Numbered from the stretch's first letter, positions 17,418 to 25,585 are shown. The stretch: DNA of 30,478 nucleotides from Ruminococcaceae bacterium UBA1375 (GCA_002305795.1 DBRF01000016.1:73709-104186); one strand, 5' to 3'. Translations and numbers: made by a program. The notes: generated from the sequence alone by a model not told the origin.

Positions 17418-18346
17418 TGGAACTGCTGGGAAATGAACAAGCCCTGAGCCGGCTGCAAAACATGGTGGACTGCGAGCGAATCGGCCACGGATACCTCTTT
17501 ACCGGGGCGGAAGGCACCGGCAAGCGAACCTTAGCTCGGTGGTTTGCCAAAGCCATCCTCTGCACCGGAGAGCACCCTCCCTGCGAGGAGTGTCCCGCCT
17601 GCCGGAAGATGGAGCGGCTCTCCCATCCGGATTACAAGGAGTATGTGGGAGAAAACCGGGCGCGCTCCTTCCCGGTAGAGGTAGTGCGCCAAATCCGCCA
17701 GGACTGCGCCGTCCTCCCCAACGAAGGCAAGAAGAAAATTTATTGCCTGAGCAATGTACAGAATATGACCACCGAAGGGTTGAACGCCTTCCTGAAAACC
17801 TTGGAAGAGCCCCCGGCCCACAGCGTGTTTTTACTGCTCTGCCCCAGCGCCACCCAGCTGCCGGAAACGGTGCACAGCCGTTTGGTGCAGATTCCGTTGC
17901 AGCCGTTATCCTGGGAGCAGGTGGAGCAAATCACGGCCAAGGCCCTGCCGGAGACCGACTCCAAGCTGCGCCGTCAGGCAGCCCTGCTCAGCGACGGCAG
18001 CGCCGGGCTGGCCATGAAGCTGGTTCAGGAGGAAGAATTCGGCCAGCGGGCCAAGCAGGCCCAAACCATCTGCCAAAGCCTGATTCACCGTCAGGAGTAC
18101 CGGCTGGCCCAGGTGCTGGCACAGCTGGAAAAGGACGGGGAAGGATTTTTACAGGTATTACAGCTCACCCAGCGGCTGCTGCGCATCCAACTGGAGCAGT
18201 CCTCCCCTGCCCTGCCCCAAAAGCAGGAGATTCGGGTGCTGGAACTGCTGGAGCAGGCCCGGCTGCGACTGTCCGGCAACGCCCACAAAGGGCTTACCGG
18301 GGCGTGGCTGGCCATCCGGCTGATGGAAGCAGTGTCCATGCCGTAA
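17417..18346 (+). CDS. holB: DNA polymerase III subunit delta prime
   Basis: Clamp-loader subunit that helps load the sliding clamp for replication. The 309-residue AAA+ protein has a P-loop-like motif GAEGTGKRT (30-38) and a zinc module of Cys49, Cys56, Cys59 and Cys62 (CTGEHPPCEECPAC). TTEGLNAFLKTLEEPPAHSVFLL is the clamp-loader box VII region, and the SRLVQIPL stretch corresponds to sensor I/SRC (here HSRLVQ). It starts on the last base of the darA stop codon (17417). The C-terminal collar domain is present and the length is normal. Confidence 0.94.
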   Translation: MELLGNEQALSRLQNMVDCERIGHGYLFTGAEGTGKRTLARWFAKAILCTGEHPPCEECPACRKMERLSHPDYKEYVGENRARSFPVEVVRQIRQDCAVLPNEGKKKIYCLSNVQNMTTEGLNAFLKTLEEPPAHSVFLLLCPSATQLPETVHSRLVQIPLQPLSWEQVEQITAKALPETDSKLRRQAALLSDGSAGLAMKLVQEEEFGQRAKQAQTICQSLIHRQEYRLAQVLAQLEKDGEGFLQVLQLTQRLLRIQLEQSSPALPQKQEIRVLELLEQARLRLSGNAHKGLTGAWLAIRLMEAVSMP

Positions 18347-18376
18347 AGGCAATCCAAACAAACAGAAAGGGAAACT

Positions 18377-19498
18377 ATGGTTGAAATTATTGCAGTGAGT
18401 TTTCGGAATTCCCCGAAAAGCTATTATTTTTCCCCCGGCGAAGAACAGTTTCGCACCGGCGACCGGGTGATTGTGGAAACGGCCCGGGGGCAGGAATGCG
18501 GCAAGGTGTGCCAGGGCAACCGGGAAGTATCGGAGGAGGAGATCAACGGCACATTAAAGCCGGTGCTCCGCCGGGCCACCCAGAAGGATCTGGAAAAGGT
18601 GGAGCAAAACCGCAAAAAGGAAGAGGAAGCCTTTCAGATTGCCAAGCAGAAAATCGCCCAGCACAAGCTGAAAATGAAGCTGGTGGAGGTGGAATACGCC
18701 TTTGACGGCAGCAAAATCCTGTTTTTCTTTACCGCCGACGGCCGGGTGGATTTCCGAGAGCTGGTCAAGGATTTGGCAGGGGTGTTCCGCACCCGGATTG
18801 AGCTGCGGCAGATCGGGGTCCGGGACGAAGCCAAGCTGCTGGGAGGACTGGGCATCTGTGGCCGGCCCTTCTGCTGCGCTTCCTTTTTGGGGGACTTCCA
18901 GCCAGTGTCCATTAAAATGGCCAAGGAGCAGGCCCTCTCCCTGAACCCCACCAAGATTTCCGGCACCTGCGGGCGGCTGATGTGCTGCTTAAAGTACGAA
19001 CAGTCGGTATACGACGAACTCATCCGCCTGACCCCCAAAGTAGGGGCCATGGTGGACACCCCGGACGGCCGGGGCCGGGTGGTGGAAGCCAACGTCCTCA
19101 CCGGAAACCTGAAGGTGCGGCTGGAGGACGACCCTTCCGACACCCCGCCCAAGCCCTACCACCGGGACGAGGTGGCGCCTGCCGGAAAAGGTGCGCCGGT
19201 GGTGCGTCCTAAGCCGGAAACCCAGGAAACGGAAGAACTCAATCTGGAAGCTGCCCGGCAGCAGGAAGTAAGCCGAAAAAGCACCAAAGCGCCCAATGGG
19301 AGAAGAAATTCCAAGGGTTCCAACGGCGAAGGAGAGAAAAAGCAGCCCAAGCAACCCTCCAAAAAAGAAGGGGGCAAAAAGCAGCCCGCCGGGGAAAAGC
19401 AGGGCAAACCCGCCCAGAAACGCTCCGGTCCTCCCCGCCGGCGCAGCGGCGGCAAACCCAAGGGGAAGCGGCCCCAGGGTGCGCCCAAGGAAGGGTAA
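18377..19498 (+). CDS. ricT: PSP1-domain protein RicT (YaaT), RNA-maturation/sporulation factor
   Basis: In Bacillus, RicT forms the RicA-RicF-RicT (Y-) complex, which carries iron-sulfur clusters and directs RNase Y processing, affecting competence and sporulation. The PSP1 domain spans about residues 1-215. Six cysteines are clustered: Cys161, Cys166 and Cys167 (GICGRPFCC), and Cys198, Cys203 and Cys204 (TCGRLMCC), as expected for cluster binding. Residues from about 285 to 373 form a low-complexity tail rich in Lys, Pro, Gly, Gln and Arg, probably disordered and RNA-binding; it is much longer than in Bacillus YaaT. The gene follows holB by 30 bases and ends at a strong terminator. Confidence 0.92.
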   Translation: MVEIIAVSFRNSPKSYYFSPGEEQFRTGDRVIVETARGQECGKVCQGNREVSEEEINGTLKPVLRRATQKDLEKVEQNRKKEEEAFQIAKQKIAQHKLKMKLVEVEYAFDGSKILFFFTADGRVDFRELVKDLAGVFRTRIELRQIGVRDEAKLLGGLGICGRPFCCASFLGDFQPVSIKMAKEQALSLNPTKISGTCGRLMCCLKYEQSVYDELIRLTPKVGAMVDTPDGRGRVVEANVLTGNLKVRLEDDPSDTPPKPYHRDEVAPAGKGAPVVRPKPETQETEELNLEAARQQEVSRKSTKAPNGRRNSKGSNGEGEKKQPKQPSKKEGGKKQPAGEKQGKPAQKRSGPPRRRSGGKPKGKRPQGAPKEG

Positions 19499-19516
19499 TT
19501 CCAGGACACAACAAGT

Positions 19517-19555
19517 AAGGCAGCAGACGAGGTAAAACGGTCTGCTGCCTTTTTT
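19517..19555 (+). terminator. Terminator of the darA-holB-ricT transcript
   Basis: AAGGCAGCAGAC (19517-19528) pairs with GTCTGCTGCCTT (19540-19551) over 12 bases, followed by TTTTC. It is a very strong intrinsic terminator. Confidence 0.92.
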
Positions 19556-19602
19556 CTGAAAATTTTGATGTTGAATGCCTGGCAGCACTACGAAAAAACA
19601 GG

Positions 19603-19643
19603 CAAACAAAAAGGGCAACAGGCCATTTACCGGTCTGCTGCCC
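19603..19643 (-). terminator. Terminator of the dnaG-rpoD transcript
   Basis: On the minus strand GGGCAGCAG (19643 to 19635) pairs with CTGTTGCCC (19621 to 19613), one G-U, followed by TTTTTGTTTG. The stretch GGTCTGCTGCC is shared with the facing ricT terminator. Confidence 0.85.
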
Positions 19644-19657
19644 TAGTTTTATTCCAA

Positions 19658-20743
19658 TCAGTCAATGAAATCCTTCAGCTTCTTGCTGCGGCTGGGATGG
19701 CGGAGTTTCCGCAGGGCCTTGGCTTCAATCTGACGAATCCGTTCCCTGGTCACGTCAAACTCCTTGCCCACCTCTTCCAAAGTGCGGCTGCGGCCGTCTT
19801 CCAGACCGAACCGCAGGCGGAGCACCTTGTTCTCCCGCTCGGTCAAAGTGGAGAGCACCTCGTCCAGCTGCTCCTTGAGCAAGGCGTTGGAAGCGGCGTC
19901 GGCAGGGGCGGGGGCATCATCATCGGGGATGAAGTCTCCCAGGTGGCTGTCTTCCTCCTCGCCGATGGGGGTTTCCAAACTCACCGGCTCCTGGGCGGAA
20001 CGGAGGATTTCCCGCACCTTATCTGCGGGCATATTCAGCTTTTCGGCGATTTCTTCCGCACTGGCTTCGTGGCCGTTCTGGTGCAGCAGCTGGCTGGACA
20101 CCTTTTTCACCTTATTGATGGTTTCCACCATATGCACCGGAATCCGGATGGTCCGGGCCTGGTCGGCAATGGCACGGGTAATGGCCTGCCGAATCCACCA
20201 GGTGGCGTAGGTGGAGAACTTAAAGCCCTTGGTGTAGTCGAACTTTTCCACCGCCTTGATTAAGCCCAGGTTCCCTTCCTGGATCAGGTCCAGAAACTGC
20301 ATTCCCCGGCCCACATACCGCTTGGCAATGCTGACCACCAGACGGAGGTTGGCTTCGCTGAGCCGTTTTTTGGCCTCCACGTCCCCGTTCTTCATCCGGG
20401 TAGCCAGTTCGATTTCCTCTTCCGCCGTCAGCAGGGGAACCCGGCCGATTTCCTTCAGGTACACCTTCACCGGGTCGTCGATGTTGACCCCTTCGGCCAC
20501 CAGGCTACTTTCAATTTCTTCCGGCTCCACCGCTTCGTTGGCCAAATCTTCTTCCTGCTCCACGGCGTAGTCGTCTACGATCTCCACATGATTGTTGCCC
20601 AGATTTTCGTACAGGGATTCAATCTGCTCCACATCGTAGTCCATATCGGTAAGAAAATCATTGATCTCCTTGGTAGTGAGCTTGCCGTTGGCTTTGCCTT
20701 TTTCCAACAGATCATTCATGGTCATTTTGCTGCGTTCTGCCAT
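19658..20743 (-). CDS. rpoD: RNA polymerase primary sigma factor (SigA/RpoD)
   Basis: Housekeeping sigma factor that directs core RNA polymerase to TTGACA/TATAAT promoters like those seen in this window. 361 residues. Region 1.1-like acidic N-terminus, region 1.2 (DDPVKVYLKEIGRVPLLTAEEE), region 2 (ANLRLVVSIAKRYVGRGMQFLDLIQEGNLGL, FKFSTYATWWIRQAITRAIADQ), region 3 and region 4 with the helix-turn-helix (TLEEVGKEFDVTRERIRQIEAKAL). GGAGGA precedes the ATG. It lies downstream of dnaG as in the macromolecular-synthesis operon, separated by 137 bases holding two hairpins. Confidence 0.97.
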   Translation of the reverse strand: MAERSKMTMNDLLEKGKANGKLTTKEINDFLTDMDYDVEQIESLYENLGNNHVEIVDDYAVEQEEDLANEAVEPEEIESSLVAEGVNIDDPVKVYLKEIGRVPLLTAEEEIELATRMKNGDVEAKKRLSEANLRLVVSIAKRYVGRGMQFLDLIQEGNLGLIKAVEKFDYTKGFKFSTYATWWIRQAITRAIADQARTIRIPVHMVETINKVKKVSSQLLHQNGHEASAEEIAEKLNMPADKVREILRSAQEPVSLETPIGEEEDSHLGDFIPDDDAPAPADAASNALLKEQLDEVLSTLTERENKVLRLRFGLEDGRSRTLEEVGKEFDVTRERIRQIEAKALRKLRHPSRSKKLKDFID

Positions 20744-20816
20744 TGTAAATTCCTCCCCATAGGCTGCTCCCTTGCTTTGGTGCGGCCTAAGTTTTACCTT
20801 TCCCTTGCATTGGCCG

Positions 20817-20857
20817 GCCGCAGATGCGGCATCTTTAGTTTCCGCCGCCCGGGCGGC
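20817..20857 (-). other. Two GC-rich hairpins between dnaG and rpoD
   Basis: GCCGCA-GA-TGCGGC (20817-20830) and the perfect palindrome GCCGCCC/GGGCGGC (20844-20857) lie in the 137-base gap. No T run follows either on the minus strand, so they are not ordinary terminators. They may be an RNA-processing or stability element between the two messages; this is inference. Confidence 0.5.
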
Positions 20858-20880
20858 CTTATCCCTGCAAGAAACTGTCT

Positions 20881-22638
20881 TTAACGGCGCTTCTGCGCTT
20901 TTTCCCGGCGGAGCTGCTCCAACTGCCGGGCGGTGAGCTGCCGGATGTCCTCACCGGACAAGCGGTCACGGTACTCCCGCAGCGTTTGGATGCAGCCTTC
21001 CAGCTGCTCCTGGGACAGGGTGAGCTGCTTGCCCTGGGCCATCATCCGGGCAATGCTGGAACACTGCTCGCTGTCAAAGGTCTGGTGAAACAGCCCCAGG
21101 CCGATGGTCTCCCCTTGATGATACCCTTCCAGCAGGCGCTGGTACACCCGCCGGTTGAAGGCGGACACGAAATATTCCGGGGGCAGCTTTTCCTCGGTTT
21201 TGGGAATCTCCGCCGGAAATTCCATCAGATAGGCGATAATCTCCTCCTCCGCCCGAACCTGTTTGGGAAACCGGGCCTTCTCTGGATTCACCGGGTCCCG
21301 GTTCACCGCCTGGGAACCGGCCACCTTTCGGAACAGCTGCTGCTGTTGGCGGCGGCTGCGGTTGTTCCGGGCGGCTTCCACCGAGCTGCGCACGGTATCC
21401 ACCCCCAGGTCCAGCTGCTTGGCAATGCGGTTGAGGTAAATCTCCCGTTCGTCCTGCCGCTCCACCTCCGCCAGCAAGGCGGCGCTGCGCCGCAGGTATT
21501 CAATTTTGCCGTTGGAGGTGGTGATGTCGTACTGCCGAAGCAGCTCCTCCAACTGGTAATCCATCACATTTTCCGATTGTTCCAGCAGCACCCCAAACCG
21601 GGCGTCGCCGAATTTTTTTATATATTCGTCCGGGTCTTTGGCCCCCTCCATCTTCAGCACCCGGCTGGTGAGCCCGGCCTGGCTGAGGATGTTCATAGCA
21701 CGGCGGGTGGCGGTCTGGCCGGGGCCGTCGGAATCGTAGGCAATGATGATTTCATCGGCGATTCCTGCCATCATCCGGGCCTGCTCCGCCGTCAAGGCGG
21801 TGCCGCAGGTGGCCACAGCGTTTTCAAAGCCCGCTGCATGGACGGCGATGGTGTCCATATACCCTTCAGTGAGGATCAATTTCCGCTTTCCCGCCGCCTT
21901 GGCAAAGCCAAAGGCAAAGAGGCTGCGGCTTTTTTTATACACCACCGTGTCGTTGGTGTTCAAATACTTAGGCTTGCTGTCATCCAGCACCCGGCCGCCG
22001 AAGGCGATGACGTTGCCCCGAATGTCGATGATAGGAAACATCACCCGGTTGCGGAAGCTGTCGTACAGCCCGCCTTTTTTTCCCCGCTTCACCATATCCG
22101 CCGCCACCAGTTCCTGTTCGGTGTAACCCCGGTTCAGCAGGTAGTTTTTCAGATTGTCCCACCCCGGCAGAGCGTAACCCAGGCCGAAATGCCGGATGGT
22201 GCCTGGGCGGAGCTGACGGCTTTTCAGGTATTCCAGTCCCGGCCGTCCCTCCGGCTTGGAGAGATTATCGAAAAAGTACCGGGCCGCCAGCCGGTTGATT
22301 TCCAGCACCCGGTTGCGCAGCCGCAGGGCCTGGTCGTCCTGTCCCTCCTCCGGCACCGTCATGCCCTGCATCTGGGCCAAAAAACGGATGGCGTCGGGGT
22401 AATCCAGATTTTCCGCCTTCATCACAAAGGAGATGGCGTCTCCCCCTACCCCGCAGCCAAAACAGTAAAAGGACTGGTTTTCCGGGTAAATCACAAAGGA
22501 CGGGGTCTTTTCCCGGTGGAAGGGGCAGAGGCACTTCAGGTTCCGCCCCGCCCGCTTTACCAGGGCGTACCGCCCTACCAGCTCTTCCAAATCGCACTGC
22601 TGCAAAAGCTGTTCCACAAAACTTCTGGGAATGGACAT
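20881..22638 (-). CDS. dnaG: DNA primase
   Basis: Synthesises RNA primers at the replication fork in partnership with the DnaB helicase. 585 residues, full length. The N-terminal CHC2 zinc finger has Cys38, His41, Cys59 and Cys62 (CPFHREKTPSF, YCFGCGVGGD). The core contains the RNA-polymerase basic motif near FRNRVMFPI and FGGRVL. The Toprim domain has the conserved Glu in LILTEGYMD and the Asp pair in IIAYDSDGPGQ. The C-terminal third is the helicase-interaction domain, more variable as usual. It precedes rpoD on the same strand. A TATAAT box lies about 50 bases upstream. Confidence 0.96.
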   Translation of the reverse strand: MSIPRSFVEQLLQQCDLEELVGRYALVKRAGRNLKCLCPFHREKTPSFVIYPENQSFYCFGCGVGGDAISFVMKAENLDYPDAIRFLAQMQGMTVPEEGQDDQALRLRNRVLEINRLAARYFFDNLSKPEGRPGLEYLKSRQLRPGTIRHFGLGYALPGWDNLKNYLLNRGYTEQELVAADMVKRGKKGGLYDSFRNRVMFPIIDIRGNVIAFGGRVLDDSKPKYLNTNDTVVYKKSRSLFAFGFAKAAGKRKLILTEGYMDTIAVHAAGFENAVATCGTALTAEQARMMAGIADEIIIAYDSDGPGQTATRRAMNILSQAGLTSRVLKMEGAKDPDEYIKKFGDARFGVLLEQSENVMDYQLEELLRQYDITTSNGKIEYLRRSAALLAEVERQDEREIYLNRIAKQLDLGVDTVRSSVEAARNNRSRRQQQQLFRKVAGSQAVNRDPVNPEKARFPKQVRAEEEIIAYLMEFPAEIPKTEEKLPPEYFVSAFNRRVYQRLLEGYHQGETIGLGLFHQTFDSEQCSSIARMMAQGKQLTLSQEQLEGCIQTLREYRDRLSGEDIRQLTARQLEQLRREKAQKRR

Positions 22639-22688
22639 CCCGGCTCCCTCCTTTGCCTTGTATCTTCCCTTGAAACCTTCTATATACT

Positions 22689-22717
22689 ATTATACAAGAC
22701 GCAACCGGAAAAACCTT
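22689..22717 (-). promoter_or_regulatory. Possible dnaG promoter
   Basis: The minus strand has TATAAT at 22694 to 22689. The matching -35 (AAGGTT, 17 bases upstream) is poor. A small hairpin, TTGGAAT-CTA-ATTCCAA (22752-22768), lies between it and the end of the upstream gene and may weakly end that transcript. Confidence 0.4.
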
Positions 22718-22770
22718 TTTTCGTCCAAAAGTTTTTTGATTTTACCAGAAATTGGAATCTAATTCCAACA

Positions 22771-23400
22771 TTAAGGCATATCGGCGAACAGCTCCCCGGT
22801 AACCTCAGGGGACAGCTTCCCATTGGACAGTTCCGTAAGGGCCTTGGAGAAGGCTTCCATCCGGTCTGCCCGGATGCGGAGAAAGAGGGTGACTTTGTCC
22901 TCGAACCGGCTCTCCCGGGTCTCAATCTTATATTGGGGCAGCAGATAGCTCACTGAACCGTAGCTACCGTAGTCCAGCGCCAGGGTAAAGTCCAGGCAGG
23001 GGGCCATATGCAGCCGGTGGGCGGCGTCCACCGCAATTTTGGCGGTGTGGGCATAGGCTCGGACCAGTCCCCCGGCCCCCAGCAGGATGCCCCCGAAATA
23101 CCGGGTGCAGACCAGAGCCACGTCGGTGAGCCCTTCCCGCTCCAGCACCTCCAGCGCCGGGCGTCCGGCAGTGCCTTGAGGTTCCCCATCGTCGCTGCAC
23201 CGCTTGATCTCCGGCAGGCCGTCTTTGGCCCGGATAATGTAGGCGTAGACATTATGGGTGGCGTCCCAATAGTGTTTGCGTTTGGCTTCAATAAATGCCA
23301 GGGCCTCCTCCTCGGTCTGTACCGGGACAATGGCGCCCAGAAACCGGCTTTTCTGCTGGACAAATTCGTCTTCCGCCGGGGCGGCTATGGTTTGGTACAT
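22771..23400 (-). CDS. YigZ/IMPACT-family protein
   Basis: Member of the UPF0029/IMPACT family, 209-210 residues. The N-terminal Impact domain shows KSRFLGAIVPVQTEEEALAFI, the signature DATHNVYAYI and DDGEPQGTAGRPALEVL (the UPF0029 pattern GEPxGTAGxP), then VVCTRYFGG-type residues (ALVCTRYFGGILLGAGGLVRAY). The C-terminal DUF1949 ferredoxin-like domain covers about 135-205. Eukaryotic IMPACT inhibits GCN2; the bacterial role is unclear, possibly translation-related or nucleic-acid binding. The ATG at 23400 is preferred over the TTG just before it, with AAAGGAA upstream. It lies just after the rpmE terminator and may depend on read-through. Confidence 0.9.
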   Translation of the reverse strand: MYQTIAAPAEDEFVQQKSRFLGAIVPVQTEEEALAFIEAKRKHYWDATHNVYAYIIRAKDGLPEIKRCSDDGEPQGTAGRPALEVLEREGLTDVALVCTRYFGGILLGAGGLVRAYAHTAKIAVDAAHRLHMAPCLDFTLALDYGSYGSVSYLLPQYKIETRESRFEDKVTLFLRIRADRMEAFSKALTELSNGKLSPEVTGELFADMP

Positions 23401-23417
23401 CAAATTCCTTTCCCCCC

Positions 23418-23454
23418 GAAAACAAAGGCGATACGAGGGTTCTCGTATCGTCCT
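23418..23454 (-). terminator. Terminator downstream of rpmE
   Basis: CGATACGAG (23429-23437), loop GGTT, CTCGTATCG (23442-23450), extended by AAGG/CCTT with one bulge. On the minus strand CCTTTGTTTTC follows. The T tract is imperfect, so partial read-through into the YigZ gene is plausible. Confidence 0.7.
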
Positions 23455-23473
23455 TGGAAAACCGCAGTGCGGC

Positions 23474-23674
23474 TTATTTCATGTTGTAGCGCTTCTTGAA
23501 GCGGTCCACGCGTCCGCCGGTGTCCACCAGCTTCTGACGGCCGGTGAAGAAAGGATGGCACTTGGAACAAACTTCCACTTTGATGTTTTCCTTAGTAGAA
23601 CCAGTTTCGATCACGTTGCCGCAGGCACAGGTGATGGTGGTGTGGTAATACTGCGGATGAATTCCCTGTTTCAT
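23474..23674 (-). CDS. rpmE: 50S ribosomal protein L31, zinc-binding form
   Basis: Ribosomal protein of the large subunit near the inter-subunit bridge. 66 residues, beginning MKQGIHPQYYHTTITCACGN and ending DRFKKRYNMK. The four cysteines in CACG and VCSKC mark the zinc-containing (C+) type. The start at 23674 has GAGGAG seven bases upstream; a longer frame with an extra MRSVN is not supported. It has its own consensus-like promoter and about 90 bases of leader, and ends at a hairpin terminator. Confidence 0.96.
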   Translation of the reverse strand: MKQGIHPQYYHTTITCACGNVIETGSTKENIKVEVCSKCHPFFTGRQKLVDTGGRVDRFKKRYNMK

Positions 23675-23703
23675 ATTGACACTCCTCAAACATTACTTAT
23701 TCT

Positions 23704-23801
23704 CCACCATCTTTGTGGTGGTAAGAATTTTGCGGGAGGGCTTTGCCGGTTTCGACAGCCCTACGAATTGACATTATAGCACATCCCTGTCAAAAGTGCA
23801 A
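23704..23801 (-). promoter_or_regulatory. rpmE promoter and leader
   Basis: On the minus strand TTGCAC (23801 to 23796), 17 bases, TATAAT (23778 to 23773). The transcript leader of roughly 90 bases holds the hairpin CCACCA/TGGTGG (23704-23709, 23716-23721) about 30 bases before the start codon. Autoregulatory leaders are known for several ribosomal proteins; whether this is one is open. Confidence 0.6.
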
Positions 23802-23834
23802 GAGGGAAATTTTTGTTTTTTGCATTTTTAAATT

Positions 23835-25328
23835 TTAGTCCAACCGCAAAGTTTTGGTGGCCAGTTTCCGGCAGAACGCCCGGTCATGTTCCACAAACAC
23901 AATGGTGGGGCAGCTTTCCAAAATCAGCTGCTCGATCTGCATCCGGCTCCAAAGGTCGATGTAGTTGAGGGGCTCGTCCCAAAGGTAAAGGTGGGCGTTT
24001 TCACACAGGCTGGCTGCCAGCATCACCTTCTTCTTCTGCCCCAGACTGTAGCCTTCCATGGGGCGCTGCCAGGTATCCGGGGTCAGGTCCAGCTTTTTCA
24101 GCAGGGTGAAAAATTTGGTTTTGTCAATGCCCCACTGCTCTGCCAAATCCTCCGGGAAACCGGACAGCCCGGAACAATCCTGGGGCAGATAGGAAACTTT
24201 CAGCTCGGGGCTGCACCGGAACAAGCCCTCCCTTTGGATGCTTTGACCTTGCAGCAACTTTAACAGGGTGCTTTTCCCGCTGCCGTTGGCCCCAACCACC
24301 GCCACCCGGTCCCCGGGACACAGCTCCAGATCCAAGGGGCGGCACACCGGCTCCGTTCCGTAAAACAGCTGAACCTGATGGAGCAGCATCAGCCGTCCTC
24401 CCCGCCAGGGCAGCGGCGTGAGTTTCAAGGGAGCGGCGGTTTCCAAATCCTGAAGCAGAGCCTCTTTCTGGCGGATCTTCCGCTGGGTCTTTTCCAGGAT
24501 GTCTTTGGCGCGGGCCATCCTCTTTTTGGCTTTGGCCCCCTGGGCGGGGCGGCGGCCGATGGATTTTTCGGTGGTGCGGGGGTCGAAGCCGATTTTGGCC
24601 CCTTCCGCCCGATCCGCCCATTCCCGAGTCCGGCGGGCGGATTGGTTTAGTTTTTTGATTTCCTTTTTCAAGGTTTGGTTTTGCTCTAACTCAAACTGAT
24701 CCCGGCGCTGTTTGTTTTCCCACCAGGAGGAAAAGTTCCCGGCTTGCAGCTCCGGGCCGGTGGGGTTTAGAGCAAGGATATGGTCCACACAGCCGTCCAG
24801 AAAATCACGGTCATGGCTCACCAAAACAAAGCCGGACTTCCCCTTCAGATACCGGGCCACCGTTTCCCGGCCCTGTCCATCCAGGTGGTTGGTGGGCTCG
24901 TCAATCAGCAGAAACCCCTCTTCCTGACAGAACAGCGCCCCCAGCAGCAGTTTGGTCTGTTCCCCGCCGGAAAGGGTGAAAAAGGGGCGGTAAAGGACGT
25001 CCTCCCCCACCCCCAGCAGGTTCAGTTCCCGGCGAAACTTCCATTCCGGACAGTCCAACGTCAGGGTGGAAAACAGCTCTTCCCCGGTCAAGTCGGTGTC
25101 CTCCACCGCCGGGGGAAAATACTCAGCGGGACAGGGCAGCGCTACCTTGCCGGAATCCGGCCGGTTTTTCCCGGACAGCAGGGTCAGCAGGGTGGTTTTT
25201 CCCCGGCCGTTGCGGCCGATGAGGCCGGTTTTCCAGGTCGTATCCAACGTAACCGAGAAATCTTCCAGCACCGGCTCACTGCTGCCGGGATAGGTAAAGT
25301 TCACCTTTGACAATTCAATTTTGGACAT
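23835..25328 (-). CDS. ABC-F ATPase, Lsa-like ribosomal protection protein
   Basis: Soluble protein with two ATP-binding domains and no membrane segment. ABC-F proteins of this type bind the ribosome and displace lincosamide, streptogramin A or pleuromutilin antibiotics. 497 residues, close to Lsa(A) in length and N-terminal style (MSKIELSKVNFTYPG). Walker A 1 is GLIGRNGRGKTTLL (about 35-48), signature 1 is LSGGEQTKLLL and Walker B 1 is LLIDEPTNHLDG. A basic linker of about 80 residues follows (KKRMARAKDILEKTQRKIRQ). Walker A 2 is GANGSGKSTLL, signature 2 is the degenerate YSLGQKKKVMLA, and Walker B 2 is LYLWDEPLNYIDL. The start at 25328 is set by GGAGGG seven bases upstream. An attenuator-like leader precedes it. 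The drug spectrum cannot be read from sequence. Confidence 0.85.
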   Translation of the reverse strand: MSKIELSKVNFTYPGSSEPVLEDFSVTLDTTWKTGLIGRNGRGKTTLLTLLSGKNRPDSGKVALPCPAEYFPPAVEDTDLTGEELFSTLTLDCPEWKFRRELNLLGVGEDVLYRPFFTLSGGEQTKLLLGALFCQEEGFLLIDEPTNHLDGQGRETVARYLKGKSGFVLVSHDRDFLDGCVDHILALNPTGPELQAGNFSSWWENKQRRDQFELEQNQTLKKEIKKLNQSARRTREWADRAEGAKIGFDPRTTEKSIGRRPAQGAKAKKRMARAKDILEKTQRKIRQKEALLQDLETAAPLKLTPLPWRGGRLMLLHQVQLFYGTEPVCRPLDLELCPGDRVAVVGANGSGKSTLLKLLQGQSIQREGLFRCSPELKVSYLPQDCSGLSGFPEDLAEQWGIDKTKFFTLLKKLDLTPDTWQRPMEGYSLGQKKKVMLAASLCENAHLYLWDEPLNYIDLWSRMQIEQLILESCPTIVFVEHDRAFCRKLATKTLRLD

Positions 25329-25341
25329 TGAGCATCCCTCC

Positions 25342-25389
25342 AAACAAAAACTCCGTTTTCTGCCACGGTTCTGCCGGGGAAAACGGAGT
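25342..25389 (-). terminator. Attenuator terminator directly before the ABC-F ribosome site
   Basis: On the minus strand ACTCCGTTTTC (25389 to 25379) pairs perfectly with GAAAACGGAGT (25360 to 25350), followed by TTTTGTTT. The GGAGGG ribosome site begins immediately after. A terminator between promoter and gene implies conditional read-through. Confidence 0.85.
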
Positions 25390-25455
25390 GATAGGACGCC
25401 AACGTCAGTTTCATCAGGACAAAAACAAAGAAACCTTCAGCGCACCCAATGCAGG

Positions 25456-25535
25456 GTAATCTCCAAAAACCGCAGCAGAACCCCGCTCCGTTTCCAACCG
25501 GGAGCGGCAGCGATCTGTTTGCTTTTTGAGATTAC
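25456..25535 (-). promoter_or_regulatory. Leader stems P1 and P2 with competing antiterminator strands
   Basis: P1: GTAATCTC then AAAAA (25535 to 25523) pairs with TTTTT, bulged G, GAGATTAC (25469 to 25456); its 5' arm overlaps the uORF stop. P2, inside it: CCGCTCC (25507 to 25501) with GGAGCGG (25489 to 25483). The segment GGAAACGGAG beside P2 can also pair with the 5' arm of the terminator (CTCCGTTT). GGTTCTGC (25482 to 25475) can pair with GCAGAACC in the terminator loop (25374 to 25367), extending to 12 of 13 bases. These are mutually exclusive folds. Confidence 0.65.
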
Positions 25536-25546
25536 TCCTTGCGCAT
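25532..25546 (-). CDS. Upstream ORF of four codons (MRKE) in the ABC-F leader
   Basis: ATG CGC AAG GAG TAA, about 35 bases after the predicted transcription start. Very short leader peptides that sense stalled ribosomes are known before antibiotic-responsive ABC-F and Erm genes. The stop codon lies in the 5' arm of stem P1, so a stalled ribosome would open it. The purine-rich stretch AAGAAGGG is about 13 bases upstream, further than ideal, which lowers confidence in translation. Confidence 0.5.
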   Translation of the reverse strand: MRKE

Positions 25547-25585
25547 GGCGGCGAAAGTTCCCTTCTTTCCTTGGCTTCTGGGGAT

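Noticed and set aside
20811..20857. Terminator between dnaG and rpoD
   Set aside because: The hairpins lack a following T run on the minus strand.
20986..22956. 656-codon plus-strand frame opposite dnaG
   Set aside because: Antisense to an intact dnaG and running into the YigZ gene; no start signal or known domain.
25321..25413. Alternative leader frame starting MKLTLASYHS before the ABC-F gene
   Set aside because: No purine-rich site before its ATG, it runs through the terminator hairpin and is out of frame with the gene. The MRKE frame fits the stems better, though neither is proven.
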